From assembly GCF_002931235.1 (NCBI RefSeq), contig NZ_PSTT01000042.1, forward strand, positions 103,956 through 167,955: a stretch of 64,000 nt of DNA, read 5' to 3'. Position 1 is the stretch's first letter; every line of letters starts with the position of its first letter. Of this stretch, positions 45,622 through 54,137 are shown piece after piece. The translations under genes were made by a program, and so were the position numbers. The DNA is from Subtercola sp. Z020. Its GTDB lineage: Bacteria; Actinomycetota; Actinomycetes; Actinomycetales; Microbacteriaceae. The notes below the pieces were generated by a model that did not search any database, was not told the DNA's origin, and worked only from the letters and a program-made list of their open reading frames with translations.

Positions 45622-47045
45622 CCGGCCCGCGCACGATCATCCAGAAGATCTGGCAGAACCAGGCCATCGAGCGGCCCGGCAAACCCGACCTGCTCTACAT
45701 CGACCTGCACTTCGTGCACGAGGTGTCGAGCCCGCAGGCGTTCGACGGGCTGCGGGACACCGGCAGGCCGGTGCGACGACCCGAGCTGACGATGGCGACC
45801 GAAGACCACAACGTGCCGACCGACACCCTGCTGCTGAACGACCCCGTGAGCCGCTTGCAGGTCGAGACGCTCCGTCGCAACTGTGAGGAGTTCGGCATCG
45901 AACTGAAACGCCTCGGCGAAGCGGGCCAGGGCATCGTGCACATCATCGGGCCCGAGACGGGCCTCACCCAACCGGGCATGACGATCGTCTGCGGCGACAG
46001 CCACACCAGCACGCACGGCGCCCTCGGAGCGCTCGCCTTCGGCATCGGCACCAGCGAGGTCGAGCACGTTCTGGCCACCCAGACACTGCCGCAGACAAAA
46101 CCGAAGACCATGGCCGTCACCGTGACCGGCCGACTGCCTGAGGGAGTCGCGAGCAAAGACCTGGCCCTCGCACTCATCGCGCAGGTCGGCACCGGCGGCG
46201 GGCAGGGCCACATCGTGGAGTACCGCGGCGAGGCGATCCGCGCGCTGTCGATCGAGGCCCGCATGTCGCTCTGCAACATGTCGATCGAGTGGGGTGCCAG
46301 GGCCGGTCTCGTCGCTCCCGACGAGACGACCTTCGACTACCTGCGCGGCCGGCCCTACGCCCCGACGGGCGAGGACTGGGAAGCGGCCGTCGACGGATGG
46401 CGCCAGCTGGCCTCCGATGAGGGAGCGGTCTTCGACCGGGAGGTCACGATCGACGCCTCGACCCTGTCGCCCTTCGTGACCTGGGGAACGAACCCCGGCC
46501 AGGGCGTGCCGCTCGACGACAGTGTGCCGGACCCGGCAGAGATCGGCGACCCCGAAGAGCGCGAGGCCGCGGCACGCGCTCTGGCCTACATGGGCCTCGA
46601 ACCGAACACCCGCATGCGCGACATCGCCGTCGACACGGTGTTCATCGGTTCGTGCACCAACAGCCGTATCGAAGACCTGCGGATCGCGGCCGACGTGCTT
46701 CGTGGCAGGTCGATCGCCGACGGCCTCCGTCTTCTCGTGGTGCCCGGGTCGATGCGGGTCAAGCAGCAGGCCGAAGACGAGCACCTCGACGACGTGTTCC
46801 TCGCGGCGGGCGCCCAGTGGCGGGGAGCGGGCTGCTCGATGTGCCTCGGCATGAACCCCGACGTCGTCGGCCCGCGGGAACGCACCGCCTCGACATCCAA
46901 CCGCAACTTCGAGGGCAGACAGGGCCCCGGGGCACGCACCCACCTCGTCTCCCCCGCCGTCGCCGCCGCCACTGCCGTCACCGGCCGACTCACCTCCCCG
47001 GCAGACCTGCCGGAACGATCCCGAACCGAAAGCCGATGGTCATGA
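45618..47045 (+). CDS. LeuC-like hydro-lyase large subunit ([4Fe-4S])
   Basis: 475 residues. Aconitase-family large subunit with the [4Fe-4S] cysteines in [13 protein letters not shown] and GCSMCLGMN, and [18 protein letters not shown] near residue 130. Adds or removes water across a C=C bond of a dicarboxylate or tricarboxylate. With the LeuD-like protein it resembles isopropylmalate isomerase and also 2,3-dimethylmalate dehydratase, which is built from the same two subunits. GTG start overlaps the amidase stop. Confidence 0.87.
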   Translation: MTGPRTIIQKIWQNQAIERPGKPDLLYIDLHFVHEVSSPQAFDGLRDTGRPVRRPELTMATEDHNVPTDTLLLNDPVSRLQVETLRRNCEEFGIELKRLGEAGQGIVHIIGPETGLTQPGMTIVCGDSHTSTHGALGALAFGIGTSEVEHVLATQTLPQTKPKTMAVTVTGRLPEGVASKDLALALIAQVGTGGGQGHIVEYRGEAIRALSIEARMSLCNMSIEWGARAGLVAPDETTFDYLRGRPYAPTGEDWEAAVDGWRQLASDEGAVFDREVTIDASTLSPFVTWGTNPGQGVPLDDSVPDPAEIGDPEEREAAARALAYMGLEPNTRMRDIAVDTVFIGSCTNSRIEDLRIAADVLRGRSIADGLRLLVVPGSMRVKQQAEDEHLDDVFLAAGAQWRGAGCSMCLGMNPDVVGPRERTASTSNRNFEGRQGPGARTHLVSPAVAAATAVTGRLTSPADLPERSRTESRWS

Positions 47046-47920
47046 CACACGCCACCACCCTGCGGGCCCTGCTCGCCGACACCTCCACCCCTCTGGTTGT
47101 TCCCGGAGCAGGCACGCCGCTCGAGGCTCGTGCCATCGAGCAGGCCGGTTTCGGCGCCGCCTACCTCAGCGGCTACGCCATCGCCGCCTGGCGCTATGGT
47201 CTGCCCGACATCGGCCTGCTCGGTGCCCGGGAAGCGCTCGATGCACTCACAGCCGTCGCTCGCGTCACCGACCTGCCGCTCATCGTCGACGCCGACACCG
47301 GGTACGGCGACGCGACCAGTGTCTGGGCGAACGTGCGGCTCCTCGAGGCGGCGGGTGCCGCCGCCATTCAGCTCGAAGACCAGGTCTGGCCGAAGAAGTG
47401 CGGGCACATGGTCGGCAAGGAGGTCATCGACGCCGACGAGGCCGTGCGCAAGGTCGCCACCGCCGTCGAGGCACGCCGCAACCCCGACACGGTCATCATC
47501 GCACGTACCGATTCGCTCGCCCCGCGTGGCCTCGACGAAGCGCTGTCGCGGGCCGCCCGGTTCCGCGACGCGGGCGCCGACGTGGTCTTCATCGACGCGC
47601 CCTCCTCTGTCGACGATCTCACCCGTATCGGCAGTACTCTCGACGGCCCCCTGATGGCCAACATGAGCGAGGGTGGGGTGACCCCGCTGCTGACAGCCGA
47701 CGAATTCCACGCCCTCGGCTTTCAGCTCGTGATCTTCCCGACCACCCCGCTGCGCGTGGCGTCGCTGGCGATCGAGGGCTTCCTCGCCGACCTCCGCACA
47801 AGCGGCGATTCGAAACCCTGGCGCGAACGGATGCACGGGCTCGACGAACTCAACGAACTGGTCGGTCTCGACGACTACCTCTCGATCGGCGACCGGGCAT
47901 CTGCGATGGTTGTGGAATGA
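47042..47920 (+). CDS. Isocitrate lyase/PEP mutase superfamily lyase (2,3-dimethylmalate / 2-methylisocitrate lyase-like)
   Basis: 292 residues. TIM-barrel C-C lyase. Metal site DADTGYGD, the lyase signature KKCGHM with catalytic Cys120, and [17 protein letters not shown]. The KKCGH loop separates true lyases from phosphonomutases. It would cleave a 2-hydroxy-dicarboxylate made by the LeuCD-like hydratase into a 2-oxo acid such as pyruvate plus a short acid. ATG 47042 chosen for the ATGA overlap; ATG 47036 adds two residues. Confidence 0.86.
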   Translation: MTHATTLRALLADTSTPLVVPGAGTPLEARAIEQAGFGAAYLSGYAIAAWRYGLPDIGLLGAREALDALTAVARVTDLPLIVDADTGYGDATSVWANVRLLEAAGAAAIQLEDQVWPKKCGHMVGKEVIDADEAVRKVATAVEARRNPDTVIIARTDSLAPRGLDEALSRAARFRDAGADVVFIDAPSSVDDLTRIGSTLDGPLMANMSEGGVTPLLTADEFHALGFQLVIFPTTPLRVASLAIEGFLADLRTSGDSKPWRERMHGLDELNELVGLDDYLSIGDRASAMVVE

Positions 47921-49059
47921 ACGCCAGCACCGATCACCACGCATCCGGCAGCCTCACCATCACCGGCGCTGTGCTCGAAGAGATCGGTCGACCCGGGCCC
48001 TACTCCGGCTCCCGCCCACTCACGATCTCCGAGCTGCAGCTCGCGCCTCCCCGCGCCGGCGAGGTGCTCGTACGCATCGAGGCCGCCGGGCTCTGCCATT
48101 CCGATCTCTCGGTCGTCGACGGCAACCGTTCCCGGCCGGTGCCGATGCTGCTCGGCCACGAAGCGGCCGGCACCATCGAAGAGGTGGGTCCGGATGTCGC
48201 AGACCACCGCGTGGGAGACCGGGTCGTCATGACATTCCTCCCCCGGTGTGGGGCGTGCGCCGGGTGTGCGACCGACGGCATCCGGCCCTGCATCAACGGT
48301 TCGGCGTCGAACGGAGCGGGAACACTGATCGGCGGGGGCCGCCGACTCGAGCGCGACGGCGAGCCCGTGCACCACCACCTCGGCGTGTCGGCGTTCGCCA
48401 CCCACGCGGTCGTCTCGACGCACTCGATCGTCTCGATCGGCGACGACGTACCGGCAGAAGTCGCCGCCGTTCTCGGCTGTGCAGTACTCACCGGCGGCGG
48501 GGCCGTCATCAACGCCGCCCGCCCGAAGCCCGGCGAGACGGTCCTCGTGGTCGGCCTCGGCGGAGTGGGTATGGCCGCCCTCATCACCGCGCTCGCGCTC
48601 GACGATGTCAGAGTCGTCGCCGTGGATGCCCTGCAGGCGAAGCTCGACGTCGCGCTCGAGCTCGGCGCCGCGGCCGCCTACACGCCGGCGGATGCGTCGG
48701 CTGCCGGCATCAGGGCGACCTCCGTCATCGAGGCCGCCGGCAGCGCCCGCGCACTCGAGGCAGCGTTGTCGTTCACCGACGCCGGCGGCCGCACCGTCAC
48801 CGTCGGGCTGCCCTCCCCCGACGCGCGGGTCAGCTTCTCACCCACCGCGCTCGTCGCTGAGGGTCGTTCGATCATCGGCAGCTATCTCGGCTCGGCTGTG
48901 CCGAGCCGGGACATCCCGCTCTTCGCCGACCTCTGGCGCGCCGGGCGTCTTCCGGTCGAGCGGCTGATCAGCTCCCACATCGCGCTCGGCGACATCAACG
49001 AGGGCATGGATGCGCTCGCCCGCGGCGAGGCGATCCGGCAGATCATCACCTTCGCCTGA
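47917..49059 (+). CDS. Zinc-dependent alcohol dehydrogenase (MDR, class III-like)
   Basis: 380 residues. Catalytic zinc ligands in AAGLCHSDL and LGHEAAG and Cys-Ala-Val in the ALC-type LGCAVLTGGG; structural-zinc lobe RCGACAGCATDGIRPC; cofactor loop VVGLGGVGMAAL. Length and the class III-type domain suggest oxidation of a primary alcohol or formaldehyde-like adduct. Last gene of the rightward cluster, ATGA overlap with the lyase. Confidence 0.87.
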   Translation: MNASTDHHASGSLTITGAVLEEIGRPGPYSGSRPLTISELQLAPPRAGEVLVRIEAAGLCHSDLSVVDGNRSRPVPMLLGHEAAGTIEEVGPDVADHRVGDRVVMTFLPRCGACAGCATDGIRPCINGSASNGAGTLIGGGRRLERDGEPVHHHLGVSAFATHAVVSTHSIVSIGDDVPAEVAAVLGCAVLTGGGAVINAARPKPGETVLVVGLGGVGMAALITALALDDVRVVAVDALQAKLDVALELGAAAAYTPADASAAGIRATSVIEAAGSARALEAALSFTDAGGRTVTVGLPSPDARVSFSPTALVAEGRSIIGSYLGSAVPSRDIPLFADLWRAGRLPVERLISSHIALGDINEGMDALARGEAIRQIITFA

Positions 49060-49207
49060 TCTGCCTTTCTGCACCTGCAGTCCTGTCAGGCGACGAACAC
49101 ACCCGATTCCTCCTCTGGTTCACCAGCGGGTGATGTCGGATCGCGCTTCCGCAGTGGCTTTGCGCCGTGTTCACTGAACAGACACCTCGAGAGGGGAAGC
49201 TTTCCTC

Positions 49208-49690
49208 ATGCAGATGTCTCGACACCTTGCGTGGGGGATTGTGGTGTGGCCGTTCCTTCTCGTTCTCGAGCTGATCGGCCACAGCTCAGTCATCGGTTAC
49301 GACTGGGACATGTCGTCGTCGTCAGTCATCGGTCTGATCTGTGGCTGGGCGGCGGCAGCTCTCGTGATCGCTTCCCTGTTGTGGCTCCCGGCCGGTACGC
49401 GGCTCCTCCGCGTACTGCGGGGTCGTTCCCGGGCCGCCGTGAGTGTCGGGTTCGGCGTTCTGGGGTTGGCAATCGGCATCGTGGCTTCGGTGATCCTGGG
49501 ATTGATCGCCACCGTTTCGGCATTCTCCAACGGATCCCCACCGAGCGGGGATGCGAGTGCGTCTGCTCTCTCGTACCTCACCCTGGCACCGTTGTTCGTT
49601 CTTCCGTCTGTGCTCGGCTGGCTCTTCGCCTCCGTGAACGCACAGAGGTCCCTCGCCGGCCGACCGAAGGCGCACCGATCCCGAAGGTGA
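49208..49690 (+). CDS. Membrane protein of unknown function
   Basis: 160 residues, four predicted membrane helices (around residues 8-25, 40-60, 80-105, 125-145) and a basic C-terminal tail. GAGAGGGGAAG lies before ATG 49208. No family recognised. Stands alone between the catabolic cluster and the MmyB regulator. Confidence 0.7.
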   Translation: MQMSRHLAWGIVVWPFLLVLELIGHSSVIGYDWDMSSSSVIGLICGWAAAALVIASLLWLPAGTRLLRVLRGRSRAAVSVGFGVLGLAIGIVASVILGLIATVSAFSNGSPPSGDASASALSYLTLAPLFVLPSVLGWLFASVNAQRSLAGRPKAHRSRR

Positions 49691-49759
49691 AGAGGAGTCA
49701 GTTCTTTCGAGGCGACGTGCTGCTCTGAGTCAGCGAAGACACAGACCAGGCTGTTCGGG

Positions 49760-50632
49760 CTATTCCGCCGTGACCGTCACCGTGGCCGCTGTCCAGCTCG
49801 CGAGCAGTTGCAGCCGTTCGGCGCTGGCAGACCCGGGCTCGGCGGTGTAGACCATCAGAACGAGGCCGGGCTCGGCGGTGATGGCGAGTTCCTCGTAGGC
49901 CAACACCAGTTCACCGACGACCGGGTGATTGAACCGTTTTGTGCCGGTGCCGTGGGTGCGCACGTTGTGGGCGCCCCAGAGGGTACGGAAGGTGTCGCTC
50001 TGGGTGGAGAGCTCACCGACCAGGTCCTGGAGTTGTCTGTTGCCCGGGTCGTGACCGGCCCGGGCACGCATGATCGCGACACACATCTCAGCGAACCTGT
50101 CCCAGTCGGGGTAGAAGTCGCGGGAGGCGGGGTCGAGGAACTGGAACCGGGCAAGGTTCGGGGTGCGGCCACCGTCACCGATGATCGGTGCGTAGAACGC
50201 ACGGCCCAGCTCGTTGGTGGCCAGCACGTCCTGGTGCTGATTGGTGACGACAGCGATACCCCCGGTGATCGTGGCCAGCACCCACTGCAGGCTCGGCCGG
50301 TTCGCTGCCGTCTTGCTCGCGCGGCGGCGGGGTCGCCCGGAGAGGGGAACACCGTCAGCCGCCCGCGCGAGATCGAACAGATGCGTGCGCTCGGTGTCAT
50401 CGAGCTGCAGCGCACGGGAGACGGCGTCGAGTACGGATGATGAGGCGCCGGCGATCGCGCCGCGTTCGAGCTTGGCGTAGTACTCCACACTCACGCCGGC
50501 GAGGGTCGCAACCTCGCTCCTTCGAAGCCCCGCGACGCGCCGGTTGGGCCCGGCAGGGAGTCCTGCCTGCTCTGGCGTGATCCGCGCCCGGCGCGACATC
50601 AGGAACTCGCGTACCTCGGATTCGTTGTCCAT
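49760..50632 (-). CDS. XRE-type regulator with MmyB ligand-binding domain
   Basis: 290 residues. N-terminal helix-turn-helix (LRRSEVATLAGVSVEYYAKL, about residues 35-60) and a C-terminal PAS-like MmyB domain (AVVTNQHQDVLATNELGRAF, FFQFLDPASRDFYPDWD-like region). Such regulators sit divergent to redox enzyme genes and control them, as here with the dehydrogenase at 50757. ATG 50632 begins MDNESEVREFLMSRRARITP, the family's typical start; the frame upstream has no homology. Confidence 0.9.
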   Translation of the reverse strand: MDNESEVREFLMSRRARITPEQAGLPAGPNRRVAGLRRSEVATLAGVSVEYYAKLERGAIAGASSSVLDAVSRALQLDDTERTHLFDLARAADGVPLSGRPRRRASKTAANRPSLQWVLATITGGIAVVTNQHQDVLATNELGRAFYAPIIGDGGRTPNLARFQFLDPASRDFYPDWDRFAEMCVAIMRARAGHDPGNRQLQDLVGELSTQSDTFRTLWGAHNVRTHGTGTKRFNHPVVGELVLAYEELAITAEPGLVLMVYTAEPGSASAERLQLLASWTAATVTVTAE

Positions 50633-50756
50633 GGGTCGACAGTACGACCAGAGGCCCCGCTGTGGGGTGCCCTGCTGGTACACGTCTCGGTGGGGACTCC
50701 CTCTCCCCGCCCCGCGCGACTGTACTGGAACCACACCTGAAACGAAGGAGCGCACG

Positions 50757-51782
50757 ATGCGTGCAGTGATGATGTACGGACCCGGCGATGTGCGGGTCGA
50801 GGAGCGTGACATGCCAGAGATCGTCGAGCAGACGGATGCGATCATCCGGCTCGCCGCGACGTGCATCTGCGGATCAGACCTGTGGCCCTACCGCGGCGCC
50901 GAGCCGCTCTCCGCAACACCGCAGGCGATGGGTCACGAATACATCGGAACTGTCGAGAAGGTCGGCTCAGACGTCAAGAATGTACAGATCGGCGACTTCG
51001 TTGTGGGGTCGTTCGTCGCCTCCGACAACACCTGCGAGATCTGCCGGGCCGGCTACCAGTCGCGCTGCATCCACAACGTCATGATGGGCTCGGTCGGCAC
51101 CCAGGCCGAGTTCGCCCGCATCCCGCTCGCCGACGGTACCCTCGTCACGACTCCGGGGCAGCCCGACCCCGACCTCATCCCCTCCCTGATGGCCGCCTCC
51201 GACGTTCTCGGAACCGGCTGGTACGGCGCTGTCGCAGCTCAGGCCGGGCACGGGAAGACCATCGCCGTCGTCGGTGACGGCGCAGTCGGGCTGTCGGCGG
51301 TTCTCGCTGCGAAGCATCTCGGCGCGGAACGGATCATCGTTTTCAGCCGCCACCCGGAACGACAAGCCCTCGCCCGAGCATTCGGCGCGACCGACATCAT
51401 CGAAGAACGCGGCGACGACGGGGCCGCGAAGGTGAAAGAGCTCACCGGCGGATACGGCGCCCACGGAACCGTCGAGGCAGTCGGCACCCAGGAATCGATG
51501 TGGCAGGCCATCCACACCACCCGGCCCGGTGGATACGTCGGCTATGTCGGCGTCTCGCACGGAGTCGAACTCAACGGTCTCGACCTGTTCTTCACCAGCG
51601 TGCACCTCCACGGCGGCCCCGCACCGGTACGCCAGTACCTCCCCGCACTGATCCAACTGATCTGGGACCGCACCATCGACCCCGGCCAGGTCTTCGACCT
51701 CACCCTCCCGGTAGAAGAGGCCGCCGACGGATACAAAGCCATGGATGAACGCCGAGCCACCAAGGTGCTCCTCACCTTCTGA
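50757..51782 (+). CDS. Zinc-dependent MDR dehydrogenase
   Basis: 341 residues. Catalytic zinc ligands in TCICGSDLW and MGHEYIG; partly degenerate structural-zinc lobe (SDNTCEICRAGYQSRC, the first cysteine replaced); cofactor loop VVGDGAVGLSAV. GAAGGAG lies 6-7 bp before ATG 50757. First gene of a rightward set under the divergent MmyB regulator. Substrate unknown; members of this group act on quinones, aldehydes or glycols. Confidence 0.88.
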   Translation: MRAVMMYGPGDVRVEERDMPEIVEQTDAIIRLAATCICGSDLWPYRGAEPLSATPQAMGHEYIGTVEKVGSDVKNVQIGDFVVGSFVASDNTCEICRAGYQSRCIHNVMMGSVGTQAEFARIPLADGTLVTTPGQPDPDLIPSLMAASDVLGTGWYGAVAAQAGHGKTIAVVGDGAVGLSAVLAAKHLGAERIIVFSRHPERQALARAFGATDIIEERGDDGAAKVKELTGGYGAHGTVEAVGTQESMWQAIHTTRPGGYVGYVGVSHGVELNGLDLFFTSVHLHGGPAPVRQYLPALIQLIWDRTIDPGQVFDLTLPVEEAADGYKAMDERRATKVLLTF

Positions 51783-51825
51783 CGGCGGCACCCGCTCACC
51801 CTCACCTACCGAGAAGAAAGCGAAC

Positions 51826-51900
51826 CCCCCAAAGCTCGCGGAACTCACCGACGACGTGCTCTTCGCCGACGTCTGGAACCGCCCTGAACTCTCCGCACGC
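51826..51900 (+). pseudogene. Remnant of a carboxymuconolactone decarboxylase-family gene
   Basis: In the frame of the following cupin gene, roughly 25 codons read PKLAELTDDVLFADVWNRPE and then LSARP, a close match to the start of CMD-family proteins often fused to a C-terminal cupin. The remaining ~80 residues of the CMD domain are absent and the frame continues with RRKELTAPV into the cupin. A deletion inside an ancestral CMD-cupin gene is the simplest reading. Confidence 0.6.
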
Positions 51901-51930
51901 CCACTTCGAAGAAAAGAACTGACCGCTCCC

Positions 51931-52332
51931 GTGAACATCGAACCCGCCACCCCGACAACCAAGAACCCCGCCGCCCAGTTCGCCGGCGACGTATGGCTCG
52001 ACCCGATCGCCGTACCGCACGAGGCCGACCAGACGATGGTCGTCGCGACCGTGCGCTTCGCGCCGGGCGCCCGCACAGCGTGGCACTCGCACGAACACGG
52101 CCAGTACCTCCGCGTCACCCAGGGCATCGGCCGGTTCGGCACCCGCGACGGCGGAATTATCGAAGTGCACCCCGGGCAGACGCTCTACAACCCGCCGGGT
52201 GAGGAACACTGGCACGCCGCAGCCCCCGGCGTGTACATGGAACACCTTGCCATGCTGCAGAACGGTGAAGACCCAGCGAAAACCACCACCTGGGCCGAAC
52301 ACATCACCGACGACGAATATGACGGCAACTGA
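51931..52332 (+). CDS. Cupin-domain protein
   Basis: 133 residues from GTG 51931 with a purine-rich GAAGAAAAGAA upstream. Motif 1 WHSHEHGQYLRVTQGIGRFG (HxH, with Gln for the usual Glu) and motif 2 GQTLYNPPGEEHWHAAAP give the metal-binding residues. The frame is open back to 51745 and includes a carboxymuconolactone decarboxylase remnant; whether translation starts there is open. Likely a small metal-dependent enzyme coupled to the dehydrogenase and transporter around it. Confidence 0.8.
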   Translation: MNIEPATPTTKNPAAQFAGDVWLDPIAVPHEADQTMVVATVRFAPGARTAWHSHEHGQYLRVTQGIGRFGTRDGGIIEVHPGQTLYNPPGEEHWHAAAPGVYMEHLAMLQNGEDPAKTTTWAEHITDDEYDGN

Positions 52333-52341
52333 GGCCCCCAC

Positions 52342-52938
52342 ATGATCTGGTCTTCGACCCTTCGCACCCACACCGCCATCACCGCGATCGTCGTCGGCCT
52401 GCTGGCGCTGACCGGATGCGTGCCCGGCTCTGAGGCCCCCGACGCGACACCTGCGTCAGAGACCCGGACGCCTCCGGTACTCGAAGCAGTGAGCCCAACA
52501 GCGCCGTCGAACCCCACACTGATCACCCCACCAACGGAGCACCCCGTGTCCACCCCAGTCAGCATCACCATCACCGTGAACGGCCAGCCCGTCGCAGGAG
52601 CCCTGCAGAACAACGCAGCATCCGCATCGCTGCTGACGCAGCTGCCCCTCGAGCTCGCATTCACCGATTACGGCAGCCAGGAAAAGATCGCGCGCATCCC
52701 CACCGCCCTGTCACTCGAAGGGATGCCGCCCGGGGGCAGCGCGGAACCCGGGACGATCGGATACTACGCACCCGATCAAGCCCTCGTGCTCTACTACGAC
52801 GCCGTCAGCTACTATGACGGCATCATTCCGATCGGCACATTCGATGACGTCGACACCGTCCGAGACGCACCCGCGTTCACCGGCACCATCACGCCGTCTG
52901 CAGCCACCGGGGCCGCCCCAGCGAACGGTGCCGAGTGA
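52342..52938 (+). CDS. Lipoprotein with cyclophilin-like fold (Cyclophil_like2)
   Basis: 198 residues. Lipobox LLALTGC, a Pro/Thr-rich linker to about residue 70, then the cyclophilin-like domain (LPLELAFTDYGSQEKIARIP, GTIGYYAPDQALVLYYDAVS, GIIPIGTF). No prolyl-isomerase catalytic Arg pattern is obvious; family members accompany oxidoreductases and may bind a small molecule. Nine bp after the cupin, GTGA overlap with the MFS gene. Confidence 0.82.
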   Translation: MIWSSTLRTHTAITAIVVGLLALTGCVPGSEAPDATPASETRTPPVLEAVSPTAPSNPTLITPPTEHPVSTPVSITITVNGQPVAGALQNNAASASLLTQLPLELAFTDYGSQEKIARIPTALSLEGMPPGGSAEPGTIGYYAPDQALVLYYDAVSYYDGIIPIGTFDDVDTVRDAPAFTGTITPSAATGAAPANGAE

Positions 52939-54137
52939 GCGCCGCCACCGCGAGCATTCCCGTGACCGATGCCACGGACGGACGCCGCCTGCCCGTGCTC
53001 GCGCTCGTCTCTCTTGCACTGATCGGGTTCATCCTCGTCGCCATGGAGACCATGCCCGCCGGGCTCCTCCCCGACATCGCCACCGGCATGGCCACAACGG
53101 AAGGAACCGTCGGCCTGTTCGTCAGCGCCTACGCCCTCGGCACCGTGATCGTCACCGTTCCCGCGATCGCCCTCACCCGGCGATTCCGACGGAAGCCGCT
53201 CCTCCTGACAGGCATCACCGGTCTCATCGCTGCGAACGCCGTCACGGCGATCTCCCCCGATATCGCCGTCGCCCTGGTCTCACGCTTCGTCGCGGGCTCG
53301 TTCTCGGGCATCACCTGGGGAATGCTTGCGGCCTACGCCATCCGAATCAGCCCATCGAACCGCTCGGGAGTCGCCCTCTCGATCATGTCGATCGGCGCCC
53401 CGCTCGGCTTCGCGTTCGGCACCCCCCTCGGCGCCTTCATCGGCGGCCTCACGGGCTGGCGCTGGTCGTTCGCCGGCCTCAGCCTCCTCGGCGCACTGGT
53501 CGCACTCCTCATCCTCACACGCGTACCCGACGCGCTCGGCCTGCCCCCAACAACCCGCCAGCCACTCCAGAGGGTGCTCCGACTCCACGGGGTGCCGATC
53601 ATCCTGATCGTCATCGTCGTCTGGATGCTCGCCCACAGCACCATCTACACCTACATCGCCCCCTACCTCCGCGCCACCGGTACCGGTGTCACCCCTGACC
53701 TCATGCTGCTCGTCTACGGCATCGCCTCCCTCGGCGGCGTCGCCCTGACCGGCGTCTTCCTCGACCGGCACCCCCGCGCACTCCTGCATCTGTCTGCCGC
53801 AACATTTGCCGCTGCGGGAGCGGTGCTGCTGGTCGGGCGCGCCTCGACCCCAGCGATGCTCATAGCGGCAGCGCTCTGGGGCGTCAGCTTCGGCGGGGTC
53901 TCACCCCAGCTGCAGAATGCCCTCACCCGCGCCGGCGGAGAGAACGCCGACATCGCCAACTCCTTCCTCCCCGTCGCTTTCAACGTCGCCATCTTCGGCG
54001 CCGGCATCCTCGGCGCTCTTCTGCTCGCCGCAGCCGACGGTCTCATCCTGCCCGGCGCAATGGCTGTGCTCGGCCTCCTCGCGCTGGCCCTCACCCTGGT
54101 CGGGCGGCGCGCGGCATTCACCGGCACCGCCTCATGA
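52935..54137 (+). CDS. MFS transporter, DHA1/AraJ type
   Basis: 400 residues, 12 predicted membrane segments. Helix 1 FILVAMETMPAGLLPDIATG is typical of AraJ/YdhP-type sugar-efflux and chloramphenicol-resistance transporters; motif A-like TRRFRRKPLLL and APLGFAFGTPLGAFIGGL follow. GTG 52935 overlaps the lipoprotein stop. Its last ~140 codons are overlapped antisense by the SDR reading frame. Confidence 0.88.
   Translation: MSAATASIPVTDATDGRRLPVLALVSLALIGFILVAMETMPAGLLPDIATGMATTEGTVGLFVSAYALGTVIVTVPAIALTRRFRRKPLLLTGITGLIAANAVTAISPDIAVALVSRFVAGSFSGITWGMLAAYAIRISPSNRSGVALSIMSIGAPLGFAFGTPLGAFIGGLTGWRWSFAGLSLLGALVALLILTRVPDALGLPPTTRQPLQRVLRLHGVPIILIVIVVWMLAHSTIYTYIAPYLRATGTGVTPDLMLLVYGIASLGGVALTGVFLDRHPRALLHLSAATFAAAGAVLLVGRASTPAMLIAAALWGVSFGGVSPQLQNALTRAGGENADIANSFLPVAFNVAIFGAGILGALLLAAADGLILPGAMAVLGLLALALTLVGRRAAFTGTAS

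Noticed and set aside
44390..47045. Reading the LeuCD-like pair as leucine biosynthesis
   Set aside because: An isochorismatase gene is inserted between the subunits, order is small then large, and all neighbours are catabolic; left as an alternative only.
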